A stretch of DNA of 64,000 nt. It comes from Glycomyces fuscus (GTDB lineage: Bacteria > Actinomycetota > Actinomycetes > Streptosporangiales > Streptosporangiaceae). Shown here one piece after another: positions 43,563 to 51,763 of the stretch. The notes under the pieces are model-generated. The model saw only the letters and a list, made by a program, of their open reading frames with translations, searched no databases and had not been told where the DNA came from. Position numbers and translations under genes: made by a program. Location of the stretch: the NCBI GenBank assembly GCA_002529455.1, contig NYMS01000038.1, positions 1-64,000 on the forward strand. Direction: 5' to 3'. Numbering within the stretch: position 1 is the first letter of the stretch; each line of letters opens with the position of its first letter.

Positions 43563-45394
43563 GGCGTTGCCTCCTCGAAACGCTTGGCCTGCAGGTGGAA
43601 CAGCTCGGCGTACCGGCCGCCGGCGCTGATCAGGTCCTCGTGTGTGCCGTCCTCGATGATCCGGCCCTGGTCGAGCACGACCACCCGCTCCGCCTTGCGC
43701 ACGGTCGCGAACCGGTGGGAGATCGCGACGGTCGTGGCCCCTGCGGTGAGCTCGTGGAAGGTGTCGTAGAGCTGGGCCTCGGCGCGGGGGTCGAGGCTCG
43801 CGGCCGGCTCGTCCATGATCAGGAGCCGCGCGCCGTGCCGCAGGCCGAACAGCGCCCGGGCGATGGCGATGCGCTGCCACTCGCCGCCCGAGGCGTCGAC
43901 CCCGCCCGTGTACCCGCTGGACATCACCGTGTCCCAGCCTCTGGGGAGCCCCTCGATGAACTTCAGCAGTCCGGCCTGCCGGGCCACGGCCCGCAGACCC
44001 TCCTCGTCGTCCGCATGGGCCAGGGAACCGAAGGCGATGTTGTCCCGCACGGTCAGCTCATAGCGGCCGAAGTCCTGGAAGACGGCGACCACCTGACGCT
44101 GCCAGCTCCGGCGGTTGGCGTCCTCGACCGGGGTCCCACCGACGCGCACCGAACCCCCGCTCGGAGCGTCCAGGCCGGCGAGGAGCCGGGCCAGCGTCGT
44201 CTTGCCGGCCCCGTTGAGGCCGACGATGGCGAGCGACTGACCCGCGGGGATGTCGAGGTCGATGCCGTGCAGCACCTCGTCCGCGGCGCCGCCGTAGCGG
44301 AAGCGCAGGTCCTCACAGGAGACGGTCGCGACCGGCGCCGTCCAGGGGGCGGTGTCCGGTCCGTCCGGCGGCGCCACGACCGGAAAGGCGAACGCCTCGG
44401 CGGCCGCCTTCGAGCCGAAGCTGGTGCGGAGGTCGTCCTCGTCCGCCCGGAGTATCTGGAGAAGGGCCCGCAGGGCGAGGCCGCCGAGTGCCAGGTCCCC
44501 CACGGTCGTGCCTCCGGTGGCGGCCCGGTACGCCAGGTAGTAGAAAACCGAGGCGACCGTGACGCCGGTGACCACGACGACCACGATGACGAACAAGCGG
44601 TGCTCATGTCGCCGCCGCCAGACCTGCGTCATGTTCACGCGCCACTCCGAGTGGTAGGCGTCGCGGAAGAAGGCCGTGAGGCCGAAGAGGCGCACCTCCC
44701 GGGCCGCGCCCGGCGTGGTCGGCACATCCCGCAGGTAGGACGTACGGCGCAGCTTCTCCGTCTGGTTCACGGTCTCGATGACGGCGGTCCGGTAATTGCG
44801 GACCAGCCGGAAGTGGAGTGCGACGAAGACGGCGAAGACGATGAGTCCCAGCCCCCAGGTGACCTGGGTGAGCAGAGCCGCGGAGCCGACGCCGGTCACC
44901 CACAGCGAGGCCTTGGTCGAGAAGCCGAAGACCGCTTCCCCGGGTGGCATGTCGATGGTCCCGTTGCCCCGCGCCCGCCCGAGCCGGCCCACGTAGGTCG
45001 GGTCCTCGAGGTGGCCGATGGTGGCCGGTTCCGAGGCGGCCACCATCACGCGCTCGCTCAGCCGGCCGGTGACCCGGCGGCCGAGGGCCCGTCCCAGAGC
45101 CGTCCGCGCCGACTCGGTGATATGGGCGAGGAAGAACAGCACGACGATGAGGGCGACCCAGCGGTAGCACTCCCGCGCGGCCGGGGTGTCGAGTCCCTGG
45201 CCGATGGCCGAGGTGAGCCCGTCCACCAGTCCGCCGATCCCGATGGTGATGCCGACCGGGGCCGCACCGGCCAGGACGGCCAGTACCGCGGTCAGGGCGG
45301 CCACGCCCGGTGCCACGGAGAAGGAGTAGCGGACCAGGGCGGGAAGCACCCACCGCGTCGCCGGGGACGGCATCCGGCTCGTGTCCGCGGTCAC
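43559..45394 (-). CDS. ABC exporter half-transporter (first of pair)
   Basis: A 611-residue exporter with six TM helices and an ATPase: Walker A GLNGAGKTTLARLL, Q-loop AVFQDFGRYE, Walker B LLIMDEPAASLD, switch His VAISHRF. The signature region reads ASGGEWQRIAIARAL rather than LSGGQ. Start GTG 45394 overlaps the stop of a 20-residue ORF upstream (GTGA) and couples translation. The heterodimer with the downstream gene probably exports a peptide or lipid made elsewhere, since no modifying enzyme is adjacent. Confidence 0.93.
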   Translation of the reverse strand: MTADTSRMPSPATRWVLPALVRYSFSVAPGVAALTAVLAVLAGAAPVGITIGIGGLVDGLTSAIGQGLDTPAARECYRWVALIVVLFFLAHITESARTALGRALGRRVTGRLSERVMVAASEPATIGHLEDPTYVGRLGRARGNGTIDMPPGEAVFGFSTKASLWVTGVGSAALLTQVTWGLGLIVFAVFVALHFRLVRNYRTAVIETVNQTEKLRRTSYLRDVPTTPGAAREVRLFGLTAFFRDAYHSEWRVNMTQVWRRRHEHRLFVIVVVVVTGVTVASVFYYLAYRAATGGTTVGDLALGGLALRALLQILRADEDDLRTSFGSKAAAEAFAFPVVAPPDGPDTAPWTAPVATVSCEDLRFRYGGAADEVLHGIDLDIPAGQSLAIVGLNGAGKTTLARLLAGLDAPSGGSVRVGGTPVEDANRRSWQRQVVAVFQDFGRYELTVRDNIAFGSLAHADDEEGLRAVARQAGLLKFIEGLPRGWDTVMSSGYTGGVDASGGEWQRIAIARALFGLRHGARLLIMDEPAASLDPRAEAQLYDTFHELTAGATTVAISHRFATVRKAERVVVLDQGRIIEDGTHEDLISAGGRYAELFHLQAKRFEEATP

Positions 45395-45453
45395 GCCTGC
45401 TCCCCGTGGTCGAGGTTGCGGGCGATCGTGCCCCGGACGTGGGTGCTCGGCAT
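45391..45453 (-). CDS. 20-residue peptide ORF coupled to the ABC pair
   Basis: ATG 45453 follows a perfect AGGAGG at optimal spacing and encodes MPSTHVRGTIARNLDHGEQA, ending in a GTGA overlap with the ABC gene start. The coding is so short and the RBS so strong that it probably acts as a translational leader that loads ribosomes onto the transporter, or it is a minimal export substrate. No family recognised. Confidence 0.55.
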   Translation of the reverse strand: MPSTHVRGTIARNLDHGEQA

Positions 45454-46124
45454 TTTTCCTCCTGGTCGACCGCGGGTGTTTTCTTCATGGCCGTTCTCGG
45501 GAAACTCCCGGACCGCGCGCGGCAGGAATCCTGTCGTCGGCCCCGCGGGTTCTTCGTGTTTCCCGTCCGGTTCCGGGAGGGCTGTGACAGTTCCCGGGAT
45601 CGCGATCCGGCCCGGTGAGGCGACGGATATCCGAATGGCGGTACCGGCGTTCGTCTCACCGTGATGCGGTGTGACGGGTCAATCCGCGGGAATGGGCCAC
45701 CCGTGTTCATCCTGCTGAGCGGTCGGGCGCACGGGGGTGATGCGCATCGGGGGTCCTTTCGGGAGCCGGTCACGCCCTACGGGCGGACAGGGTTCGGGGC
45801 AGCGAGGAGCACGTTACGGGGAAACCGCTTGGGGGGCGATGGGTTTTTCGGCGGCTGTCCGGAGCGTGGTGTGTCGGTGGGTTCCGTCTCACTCGGAGAG
45901 GTGGGAACACACCGTGAACGCCCGCAGGCCGGGGCCGCTGGAGTGACTCCGGCGGCCCCGGCCTGCGGGCGTTTCGCCATTGACGCAGGTCGAGAGGTAG
46001 GCCGACCCAACCGTTCCGGGAGGGCTACTCGGCGTGCGTGGTTTATGCCCGTTTCAACCGTTTATGGCCTCCGGTGAACCTCACATGGCGACAGCGAGGG
46101 CGGAGCGCGTGCTCCGGCCGACCG
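45454..46124. other. 670-bp upstream region of the ABC operon
   Basis: Contains the ABC promoter (not precisely recognisable), the large hairpin at 45917-45973, and no supported gene. A + frame 45661-46077 exists but lacks coding-like composition and crosses the hairpin. Confidence 0.5.
45917..45973. terminator. 57-bp near-perfect hairpin
   Basis: A 22-bp perfect stem (45917-45938 with 45952-45973, starting AACGCCCGCAGGCCGGGG) is extended by one wobble and 4 more pairs (GGAG/CTCC) to a TGA loop. It is far stronger than the other hairpins here. No T-run. It may end the leftward GrpB transcript or be a remnant of a small repeat element. Confidence 0.75.
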
Positions 46125-46277
46125 TCACCAGGAGCAACCGGAGTTGGTGACGGTACTGATGTCTTCGTTGCGTTTGCCCACTGCCCATTCGACTGTGCTT
46201 TCGCTGACATCTCCGGGTTCTGGCGATGATCTTGCGACGTGGTGATAGCCAGTCGCCCATGTGGGCCATGGCGTCAC
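46125..46277 (-). CDS. Doubtful 50-aa ORF with Ser/Thr/Cys-rich C-terminus
   Basis: GTG 46277 overlaps the GrpB stop (GTGA) and encodes 50 residues, ending NEDISTVTNSGCSW. Ser/Thr and a single Cys in the last 12 residues resemble a RiPP core. Against this, third-position GC is lower than usual (about 60%), there is no independent RBS, and no modifying enzyme lies nearby. It might also be a decayed gene end. Confidence 0.35.
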   Translation of the reverse strand: MTPWPTWATGYHHVARSSPEPGDVSESTVEWAVGKRNEDISTVTNSGCSW

Positions 46278-46813
46278 TTCTCCCAGACCGGTTCAGGCGG
46301 CAGGCCGCGTTCCCTACGCGCGCGATCGGTCATTTCTTGGATGAACGCGGTCTTCGCTTTGGTGTAGTCGCCCGGGGTGGCGGTGGCGTCCGCGAGCTTG
46401 CGCTTCAGTTCCGCGTAGCGTGCCGCTTCCTCCGGGTGGGAGCGCAGATAGTCGCGAAGAATCCTTTGATTGCGGGTGGGCCAACTCGCCTGGGCGACGA
46501 CGTGCAGGATGTGCGTGCGCACCCCCTCGGGCGCGCGCACGTAGAGCAGCCGGTCGTTCATTCCGTTTGTGTGCGGGGCGAAGCCGAGACGGGCCAGGGC
46601 GGACTCATGGTCGCGAACCTCCCGCAGGGACGCAGTGGCCGCCATCAGGTCGATGACGGGTTTTGCCGCGAGCCCCGGGACGGATGTGGACCCGATGTGC
46701 TCGATCTCCGTGAACAGGCCGGGGCTCGCATCCTGAAGTTCTGAGATGGCAGCGCAGGCCATGTCGGGCCAGTGCGGGTCGTAGTCGGTGATCGCTGTCG
46801 CGGCGGGTCTCAT
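46274..46813 (-). CDS. GrpB/UPF0157 nucleotidyltransferase-fold protein
   Basis: A 179-residue GrpB-family protein. The nucleotidyltransferase-like core EIEHIGSTSVPGLAAKPVID is textbook, followed by NDRLLYVRAPEGVRTHILHV and RDYLRSHPEEAARYAELK. ATG at 46813. The family is often found as CoaE fusions; biochemical role unknown. Confidence 0.95.
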   Translation of the reverse strand: MRPAATAITDYDPHWPDMACAAISELQDASPGLFTEIEHIGSTSVPGLAAKPVIDLMAATASLREVRDHESALARLGFAPHTNGMNDRLLYVRAPEGVRTHILHVVAQASWPTRNQRILRDYLRSHPEEAARYAELKRKLADATATPGDYTKAKTAFIQEMTDRARRERGLPPEPVWEK

Positions 46814-47278
46814 GAGGGACAGGCTGCCAGCGGCACCACCTCTCGTGTGTGGCGCCGACCTCTTGCCGTCCAACAGCGCAGAGCGGGTGGAGGACCCGGG
46901 TGCGCGGCAGGTGTGTTCCGTCCCGCTCCTGCCATCGGCCCGGACTCCGCCGAGCAGGAGCCGTCTGCCGTGGACCGTCAGCCGGGCATGTGGATGTGGA
47001 GTGAGGTCCTCTGTTGGGGCGCGGCGTCTGGCGGGCTGTCTGGATGCGGTGTGTTGCTGTGGGTTCTCGCTTCCGGGGCCTTCGGTCGCGGCGGAGAGGT
47101 GGAGAGCGCAGCCACCGCCCGGGGTAGCCGACACCGGATCGGCGGTCCCGGGCAGTGGGTGGTCCCCTTCGAGGTCATGGCGCCGCAGCGCTTCCTCGCA
47201 CTCGCCTGAACGGCAGCGCCCCCCAGCGCCGCGCACTGTGCGGCGTGGCGTTGAGGGGGCGTGTGCCGGCTGTCGCCG
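46814..47278. other. Intergenic region without a supported gene
   Basis: This 465-bp gap lies between the GrpB start and the SnoaL-like stop, both leftward. Frames on both strands are Arg/Pro/Ala-rich shadows. It presumably holds the GrpB promoter. Confidence 0.5.
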
Positions 47279-47656
47279 TCAGCTGTCCCGGCCGCCGGCG
47301 GGAACGAAGTTGGCGTACTCCTCGATGCGCCTGATCTGTCCGGCGTCGTCGAAGCCGAAGTAGACCGCGGCGTGGACCTCGCCGCGCATGCCGCTGGTGG
47401 TGGCGACGCGGACCACGTGCTGCTGGAGGACTTCGCCCGGCTGGGAGAGCTGACGCAGGATGTCGTAGCGCATCGATGCGATGGATTCGATCCGTCCCTC
47501 CATCCCGGCGATGTTCTCCTCGATCGACTGCTCGCCCTCACCGTCGTTGTGCCAGACGGTGGCCGTCCCGGCGCACAGGGCCCGGGCGGTCTTCCAGTCG
47601 CGGTTCTCCAGCGCGCGGAGGTAGGCGACGGCCTTGTCCTTCAGGTCCTGGCTCAT
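47279..47656 (-). CDS. SnoaL/NTF2-like protein
   Basis: A 125-residue NTF2-like cone. Starts KDKAVAYLRALENRDWKTARAL (helix), followed by ATVWHNDGEGEQSIEENIAG and VHAAVYFGFDDAGQIRRIEE. These small enzymes or binding proteins act on polar aromatic or lactone substrates. ATG 47656 has AAGGAAGG upstream. It lies 57 bp downstream of DUF1684 and likely shares its transcript. Confidence 0.88.
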   Translation of the reverse strand: MSQDLKDKAVAYLRALENRDWKTARALCAGTATVWHNDGEGEQSIEENIAGMEGRIESIASMRYDILRQLSQPGEVLQQHVVRVATTSGMRGEVHAAVYFGFDDAGQIRRIEEYANFVPAGGRDS

Positions 47657-47713
47657 GCGGGCCTTCCTTCGGTGTGAGTGCGTTGACGGGTTCCGGCAGG
47701 GATGGGGGGCGTG

Positions 47714-48520
47714 TCAGCCCTGGCCGGCAGCGGTGTGGAGCAGGGCGCGCTCGCCGGCTTCGACGCGCATCGGCAGGTGGTTGCCGGACGGTGAGAGCGG
47801 GCAGACGAACACGTCCGGATTCAGGTGGTGGTGCGAGAGCGTGGCTTTGTTGAAGTCGACCGTCAGGGTGCTGCCGGGCTCCAGCAGCGGCAGCACCAGC
47901 CAGCGGCCGATCGTCGGCGTCGAGTCGCCGCTGGTCTCGTCGGTGAAGATCACCAGCCGCTGGCCGGGGAAGTCCTGGAGGACGGCCAGGACGTGTTCGG
48001 TGCCGTCGATGGTCACGGCCAGGTCGACGGGGGCCGGGATGGCTTCGGTGCTGCGCGGGCTGGTCAGCCGCGGCACCTCGATCCGGCGTCCTTCGGGAGC
48101 TGCCCGGTACCGGCCCGTGAAGACCCAGGCGGGGTCGTGGGGGAAGGTGTCGATACCGGTGAGTCCGGTGCGCTCGACACGGCCTTGGTCCATGACGACC
48201 AGGCCGTAGGAGCCGTCCGCGCCGCTGGCGAAGCCGACCCGGTCGTCAGGGAAGCGCAGGGAGCCGCCGGAGGGGACGGGGCTCGTTCCGTCGACCAGGC
48301 TGCCGGCCACCCGCACGCCGTCGACGGCCTCGGCCGTCACGGTCAGGCTTCCCGCTTCGGTGGTGCGCCATTCGCCGGGGACGCCGGGGAGCGTGTGGGG
48401 GCCCGGACCGGTGATCTTGGCGTTGGCGACGACCTTGGCCTTGCCGTTCGCTCCGGCGACCTCTTCCCACCGGCTCTGGCGCCAGGCTTCGTGGTCGGCG
48501 GGGATCTGCGGTGCGGTCAT
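47714..48520 (-). CDS. DUF1684 family protein
   Basis: A 268-residue β-rich protein. DUF1684 signatures: HEAWRQSRWEEV at the N-terminus, DDRVGFASG, FFTGRYRAAP-like VFTGRYRAAPEGRRIEVP, and the C-terminal VDFNKATLSHHHLNPDVFVC, CPLSPSGNHLPMRVEAGE. Function unknown, perhaps a lipid- or metal-binding protein. Start ATG 48520 overlaps the end of a small upstream ORF (ATGA). Confidence 0.88.
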   Translation of the reverse strand: MTAPQIPADHEAWRQSRWEEVAGANGKAKVVANAKITGPGPHTLPGVPGEWRTTEAGSLTVTAEAVDGVRVAGSLVDGTSPVPSGGSLRFPDDRVGFASGADGSYGLVVMDQGRVERTGLTGIDTFPHDPAWVFTGRYRAAPEGRRIEVPRLTSPRSTEAIPAPVDLAVTIDGTEHVLAVLQDFPGQRLVIFTDETSGDSTPTIGRWLVLPLLEPGSTLTVDFNKATLSHHHLNPDVFVCPLSPSGNHLPMRVEAGERALLHTAAGQG

Positions 48521-48654
48521 GAACGCTCCCTTTCCTCTTCGCCGCGCTGTGGGGCCGCGGTGATGACACCGCGCGGGCGCGCGTGGGCGTGGTCGTCCAG
48601 CCTGACGAAGCGCATGGTGACGCGCTGGTGGGTGTGCTGATGCCTTCGGGTCAT
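48517..48654 (-). CDS. Possible 45-aa upstream ORF
   Basis: ATG 48654 (or an internal ATG 39 bp later) encodes MTRRHQHTHQRVTMRFVRLD ... GEEERERS and overlaps the DUF1684 ATG through ATGA. His/Arg-rich. It may be a leader peptide or a chance frame; only the 4-bp overlap supports it. Confidence 0.35.
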   Translation of the reverse strand: MTRRHQHTHQRVTMRFVRLDDHAHARPRGVITAAPQRGEEERERS

Positions 48655-48785
48655 GGCATCACCGTAAACCCGTCATGCGCCTGCCGCACGGCTGCTTGCG
48701 TGATACGCAAGAAGGCGGCTCGGGGTGCTGCCCGACACGCAACATCACCCGCCGCGACGTGGGTCTCCGGCGCGGCTGTGGCCCG

Positions 48786-49394
48786 TTAGAGGCCCTGGGC
48801 GCCCCCTCGGTCGGCTTCGGTTCCGTCGGCGCCGGCGTCCTCCTGGTGGCCGCGGCGGGCGTCGCGGTCGAAGATGCCCAGGATCTCGCACGGCCCTCCC
48901 TCGGCGCCGATCGCGTGCGGCATCATCGTGGGGAACTCGGCGGCCTGGTTGGTCTCGATGCGAAAGCGCCGGTGGCCGAGCATGAGGACGGCGGTGCCGG
49001 ACAGCACCACCAGCCATTCGTGGCCGGGGTGGGCGCGCATGCGGGCCGGGTTGTCGGGCGGCGGGTCGGTCATGCGCTGGCGCACCACGCTCACGCCGGG
49101 GTCGCCTTTTATGGGCCAGCGCATCAGGCCGTGGGCGCCGTCGATCATCGGGCTGATGACGACGTCGTCGTCGGCGTTCTCCACGAGCTGGTCCAAGGTG
49201 GTGTCCAGCGCGCGGGCGAGGGTGACCAGCTGGTCCAGGGCGAGGCGGCGCTGACCGTTCTCGATGCGGCTCAGCGAGGACTGGCTCAGGTGGGCGCGCG
49301 CGGCCAGCTCGGCCAGCGACCAGCCCTGTGCGACGCGCAGCGCGCGGATCCGTTTGCGTACGAGGCTGTCCAACTGCCCATCTTCTTGCGTCAT
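48786..49394 (-). CDS. XRE-family regulator with cupin domain
   Basis: A 202-residue regulator. HTH: RALRVAQGWSLAELAARAHLSQSSLSRIENGQRRL. The C-terminal cupin has RAHPGHEWLVVLSGTAVLML and EFPTMMPHAIGAEGGPCEIL. I prefer ATG 49394 because TAGCAT lies 7 bases upstream, which fits a leaderless transcript; ATG 49403 is the alternative. Divergent from the thioredoxin-reductase-like gene, with the two promoters overlapping, so it likely regulates it. Confidence 0.9.
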   Translation of the reverse strand: MTQEDGQLDSLVRKRIRALRVAQGWSLAELAARAHLSQSSLSRIENGQRRLALDQLVTLARALDTTLDQLVENADDDVVISPMIDGAHGLMRWPIKGDPGVSVVRQRMTDPPPDNPARMRAHPGHEWLVVLSGTAVLMLGHRRFRIETNQAAEFPTMMPHAIGAEGGPCEILGIFDRDARRGHQEDAGADGTEADRGGAQGL

Positions 49395-49484
49395 GAGCAA
49401 CATGCTATGCCCTTGATGCAACACGGGCTTACCGTCGAAGGCAGAGGGCCCGGCAGGAGGCCAGGTACGACGAAAGGACACGAC

Positions 49485-50522
49485 ATGTCTGCGCAGACTT
49501 CCCACCACGACGGCGACATCCTGCCCACCGAGACCGTGGACGTGGCGGTGGTCGGCGGCGGCGCCGCGGGCCTGAACGGCGCGCTGATGCTGGCCCGCTC
49601 GCGCCGCTCGGTCGTCGTGATCGACAGCGGCACCCCGCGCAACGCCCCGGCCGCCGCCATGCACGGCTTCATCGTCCTCGACGGCACCCCGCCCTCCGAA
49701 ATCCTCGGGCGCGGACGCCGTCAGGTACGCCGGTACGGCGGCCGGGTCGTCTTGGGGGAAGTGGCCGCGGCCGCGCCCGCCGCCCCCTCCGCGGACGGCG
49801 ACCTGCGGTTCACCCTCACCCTGGCCGACGGCCGCACACTGGCGGCGCGCCGGGTGCTGGTGGCCACCGGCCTGCGCGATGTGCTGCCCGAGGTGCCCGG
49901 CCTGGCCGAGCACTGGGGCCACAGCGTGGTGCACTGCCCCTACTGCCACGGCTGGGAGGTCCGCGACGAGCCGATCGGCATCCTCGCCACCGGCCCCGCC
50001 TCGATCCACCACGCCTGGCTGTTCCGCCAGTTGACGGATGACCTCGTCTACTTCACCCGCGGCACCGGACTGGACGCGGACACCCGCGCCCGCTTCGCCG
50101 CCCGAGGCGTCCGCGTCGTCGAGACCGGCGTCGAGGAAGTCGTCAACGACGGCGACGGCGCCCTCGCAGGCGTCCGCCTGACCGACGGCGCCCTCGCAGG
50201 CGTCCGCCTGACCGACGGCGCCTTCGTGGGACGGCGGGTCCTGGCTGTGGCCACACGGATGCAGGCCCGTACCGAGGGCTTGGAGGACCTGAAACTGCCG
50301 ATGGAAGACCTGCCCGACGACATGGGCCGCCGCTTCGCCTCCGCCATGGCCGGCACCACCGAGGTCCCGGGCGTGTGGGTGGCCGGCAACGCCACCGACC
50401 TCACCGCCCAGGTCGGCGCCGCCGCCGCGGCCGGCGCCCTGTCCGGCTCCCACATCAACGCCCTGCTGGCCGCCGCGGACACCGACGCCGCGCTCGCCGC
50501 CGCACAGAAGACCACCGGCTGA
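49485..50522 (+). CDS. Thioredoxin-reductase-like FAD/NAD(P) oxidoreductase
   Basis: A 345-residue flavoenzyme. FAD site VAVVGGGAAGLNGALMLARS at residues 20-39; the C-x-x-C is Cys151/Cys154 in VHCPYCHGWEVRD, as in TrxR and disulfide oxidases for dithiolopyrrolones. The end has VWVAGNATDLTAQV. ATG 49485 follows AAAGGACACG. The gene contains two exact copies of a 30-bp unit (see separate entry). Divergent from an XRE-cupin regulator, a common layout for oxidative-stress flavoenzymes. Confidence 0.92.
   Translation: MSAQTSHHDGDILPTETVDVAVVGGGAAGLNGALMLARSRRSVVVIDSGTPRNAPAAAMHGFIVLDGTPPSEILGRGRRQVRRYGGRVVLGEVAAAAPAAPSADGDLRFTLTLADGRTLAARRVLVATGLRDVLPEVPGLAEHWGHSVVHCPYCHGWEVRDEPIGILATGPASIHHAWLFRQLTDDLVYFTRGTGLDADTRARFAARGVRVVETGVEEVVNDGDGALAGVRLTDGALAGVRLTDGAFVGRRVLAVATRMQARTEGLEDLKLPMEDLPDDMGRRFASAMAGTTEVPGVWVAGNATDLTAQVGAAAAAGALSGSHINALLAAADTDAALAAAQKTTG
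50154..50213 (+). repeat. In-frame tandem duplication, 2 × 30 bp
   Basis: Two exact copies of a 30-bp unit (50154-50183, 50184-50213; start GACGGCGCCCTCGCAGGCGT) encode DGALAGVRLT twice, followed by a third partial DGAFVG. It lengthens a surface loop of the NAD-binding domain by 10 residues without frame loss. Confidence 0.95.
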
Positions 50523-50537
50523 CGCACAAGCCCCCAC

Positions 50538-50930
50538 TCAGGCTTTGGAGGAAGCGTTGGACGGTGTCCACAGCATGAGGGCTATGCCGGTTGCGAGCGG
50601 AACGGACCACCACAGCTGGTACCAGAACACCTCGCCCAACTGCTGCCACGGTGTGGTGCCCAGGGCCGCCCCGACCAGGGCGCCCAGGGCCAGAGCCTGG
50701 ACCACTCGTCCAGGCAGAGGCGTGGCCAGACGCAGAGCCAGTGGCAGGGCCACCGCCATGCACGTGGCGAGGAAGATCCTGTGCGCGACGAGCTCGGGAA
50801 CCGCCGCATCCCAGGAGGCCCACCCCAGGTAGGCTGCCACGGCCACAAGCACGACCGCGCCAGCCGCGGGAAGGAAATTCGTGCGCTCTGCTGTTGTTCG
50901 TTGCTCTTCAGGGTCGTGGGTCGTAGTCAC
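50538..50930 (-). CDS. Four-TM membrane protein
   Basis: A 130-residue membrane protein from GTG 50930 (AAAGGGGGCCCT upstream). TMs: AAGAVVLVAVAAYLGWA, HRIFLATCMAVALPLALRLA, VVQALALGALVGAALG and WYQLWWSVPLATGIALML. No recognised family. It lies 40 bp downstream of the cysteine-rich frame on the same strand and may be its partner (immunity or export). That is inference. Confidence 0.75.
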   Translation of the reverse strand: MTTTHDPEEQRTTAERTNFLPAAGAVVLVAVAAYLGWASWDAAVPELVAHRIFLATCMAVALPLALRLATPLPGRVVQALALGALVGAALGTTPWQQLGEVFWYQLWWSVPLATGIALMLWTPSNASSKA

Positions 50931-50969
50931 AGGGCCCCCTTTAAGTGCTGTGCCCATTCCTCGACGGTT

Positions 50970-51245
50970 CTAGGCGCGGGCTTCGCGCCATTGACACGAC
51001 CGGCTGGTGCAGCAGCTGTTCGATGCAAGGTGGGCGGGGCCCCATATTCCCGGGCAGCCAATGCAGGACCACACGGATCCGCAGGCGAAACACGATGCAC
51101 AGCAGTTAGCGCCACAGGTCACGTCCATTCCGGTGTACCGGCACACGTAGCGCGAGCCTGAGCAGTCGCTGTCGGAGTTGCAGCTGGCGAGAGTTCCGGG
51201 CTCGCTGGCAGCGACGGCGAGTTCGCCTCCGTCCACGATCGCCAA
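50970..51245 (-). CDS. Cysteine-rich protein (upstream part interrupted by TGA)
   Basis: The frame from TTG 51245 (alternative GTG 51236) encodes 91 residues with 15 Cys, many in CC, CxxC and CxC patterns: LASCNSDSDCSGSRYVCRYT, VTCGANCCASCFACGSVWSC, IGCPGIWG. GC third-position bias is normal for a gene, and the other frames are closed. It looks like a secreted disulfide-rich or post-translationally modified peptide. No RBS is obvious at either start. The same frame continues upstream past a TGA at 51294-51296 (see next entry), so this may be the 3' part of a longer gene. Confidence 0.6.
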   Translation of the reverse strand: MAIVDGGELAVAASEPGTLASCNSDSDCSGSRYVCRYTGMDVTCGANCCASCFACGSVWSCIGCPGIWGPAHLASNSCCTSRSCQWREARA

Positions 51246-51293
51246 AAAATACGCTTTGCTGTTCGCCTCATGGGCCTGGAGGGCGATCGACCG

Positions 51294-51491
51294 TCATTGG
51301 TTCTGGCCTGCCCAGTTGGCTTCGTAGCAGAGGACGACAGCCTCTGCCTTTTGTTGCACCAAGGCTGTGAGGTCGCCTCCTTCGGTGCCTGCGTTTTTGT
51401 GCGTAACCGCTTGTGTTTCCCCGGCTCCGGAGTCCTCGGGTGTGGAGGGCCGGGAATCGTTTATTTTCCGGGAGGTCCCACCAGTGGCCAT
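51294..51491 (-). pseudogene. 5' portion of the cysteine-rich gene, ended by TGA
   Basis: From ATG 51491 the frame reads MATGGTSRKINDSRPSTPED, HKNAGTEGGDLTALVQQKAE, AVVLCYEANWAGQNQ then TGA, and on the other side of the TGA the same frame continues RSIALQAHEANSKAYFLAIV, DGGELAVAASEPG into the cysteine-rich part. The continuity in style suggests one leader-plus-core protein of about 175 residues broken by a nonsense mutation, or recoding. A separate 65-residue protein is less likely. An 18-bp palindrome (51490-51507) overlaps the ATG. Confidence 0.5.
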
Positions 51492-51672
51492 GCCCCGCAC
51501 GGGGCATCGCCGGTCACGGTCCCCCGGCCCTCGCAGGAGAAGGCGGTCCGCCCTGAGCCGCGCAGCGTTCACTGACCGCCACGCCCCGCATGGGAGCCGG
51601 GTGGTGACCGCGGCCTCTTGCGGCTTCGTCGGAGACCGCGGAGGACCACGGTTTCACATCCGTGCAGATCAG

Positions 51673-51716
51673 CCCATCCACCGGCACGCCACTACACCGG
51701 TGTGCCGGTGGATGGG
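51673..51716. repeat. 15-bp perfect inverted repeat
   Basis: 51673-51687 (CCCATCCACCGGCAC) pairs perfectly with 51702-51716 around a 14-base loop, 48 bp before ATG 51764. It may be a terminator of an upstream transcript or a regulatory hairpin of the next gene. Confidence 0.7.
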
Positions 51717-51763
51717 CCCCGGCAGGTGGCTCCGGTGCCTGTCGTGCTGCTTGGGTAAGAGCC

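Noticed and set aside
45661..46077. 138-aa + frame upstream of the ABC operon
   Set aside because: Crosses a 57-bp hairpin, no RBS, no domain.
51294..51296. TGA as a selenocysteine codon
   Set aside because: No SECIS-like hairpin placed right after it, and the codon context (Gln-TGA-Arg) does not suit a catalytic Sec; nonsense mutation or separate starts are simpler.
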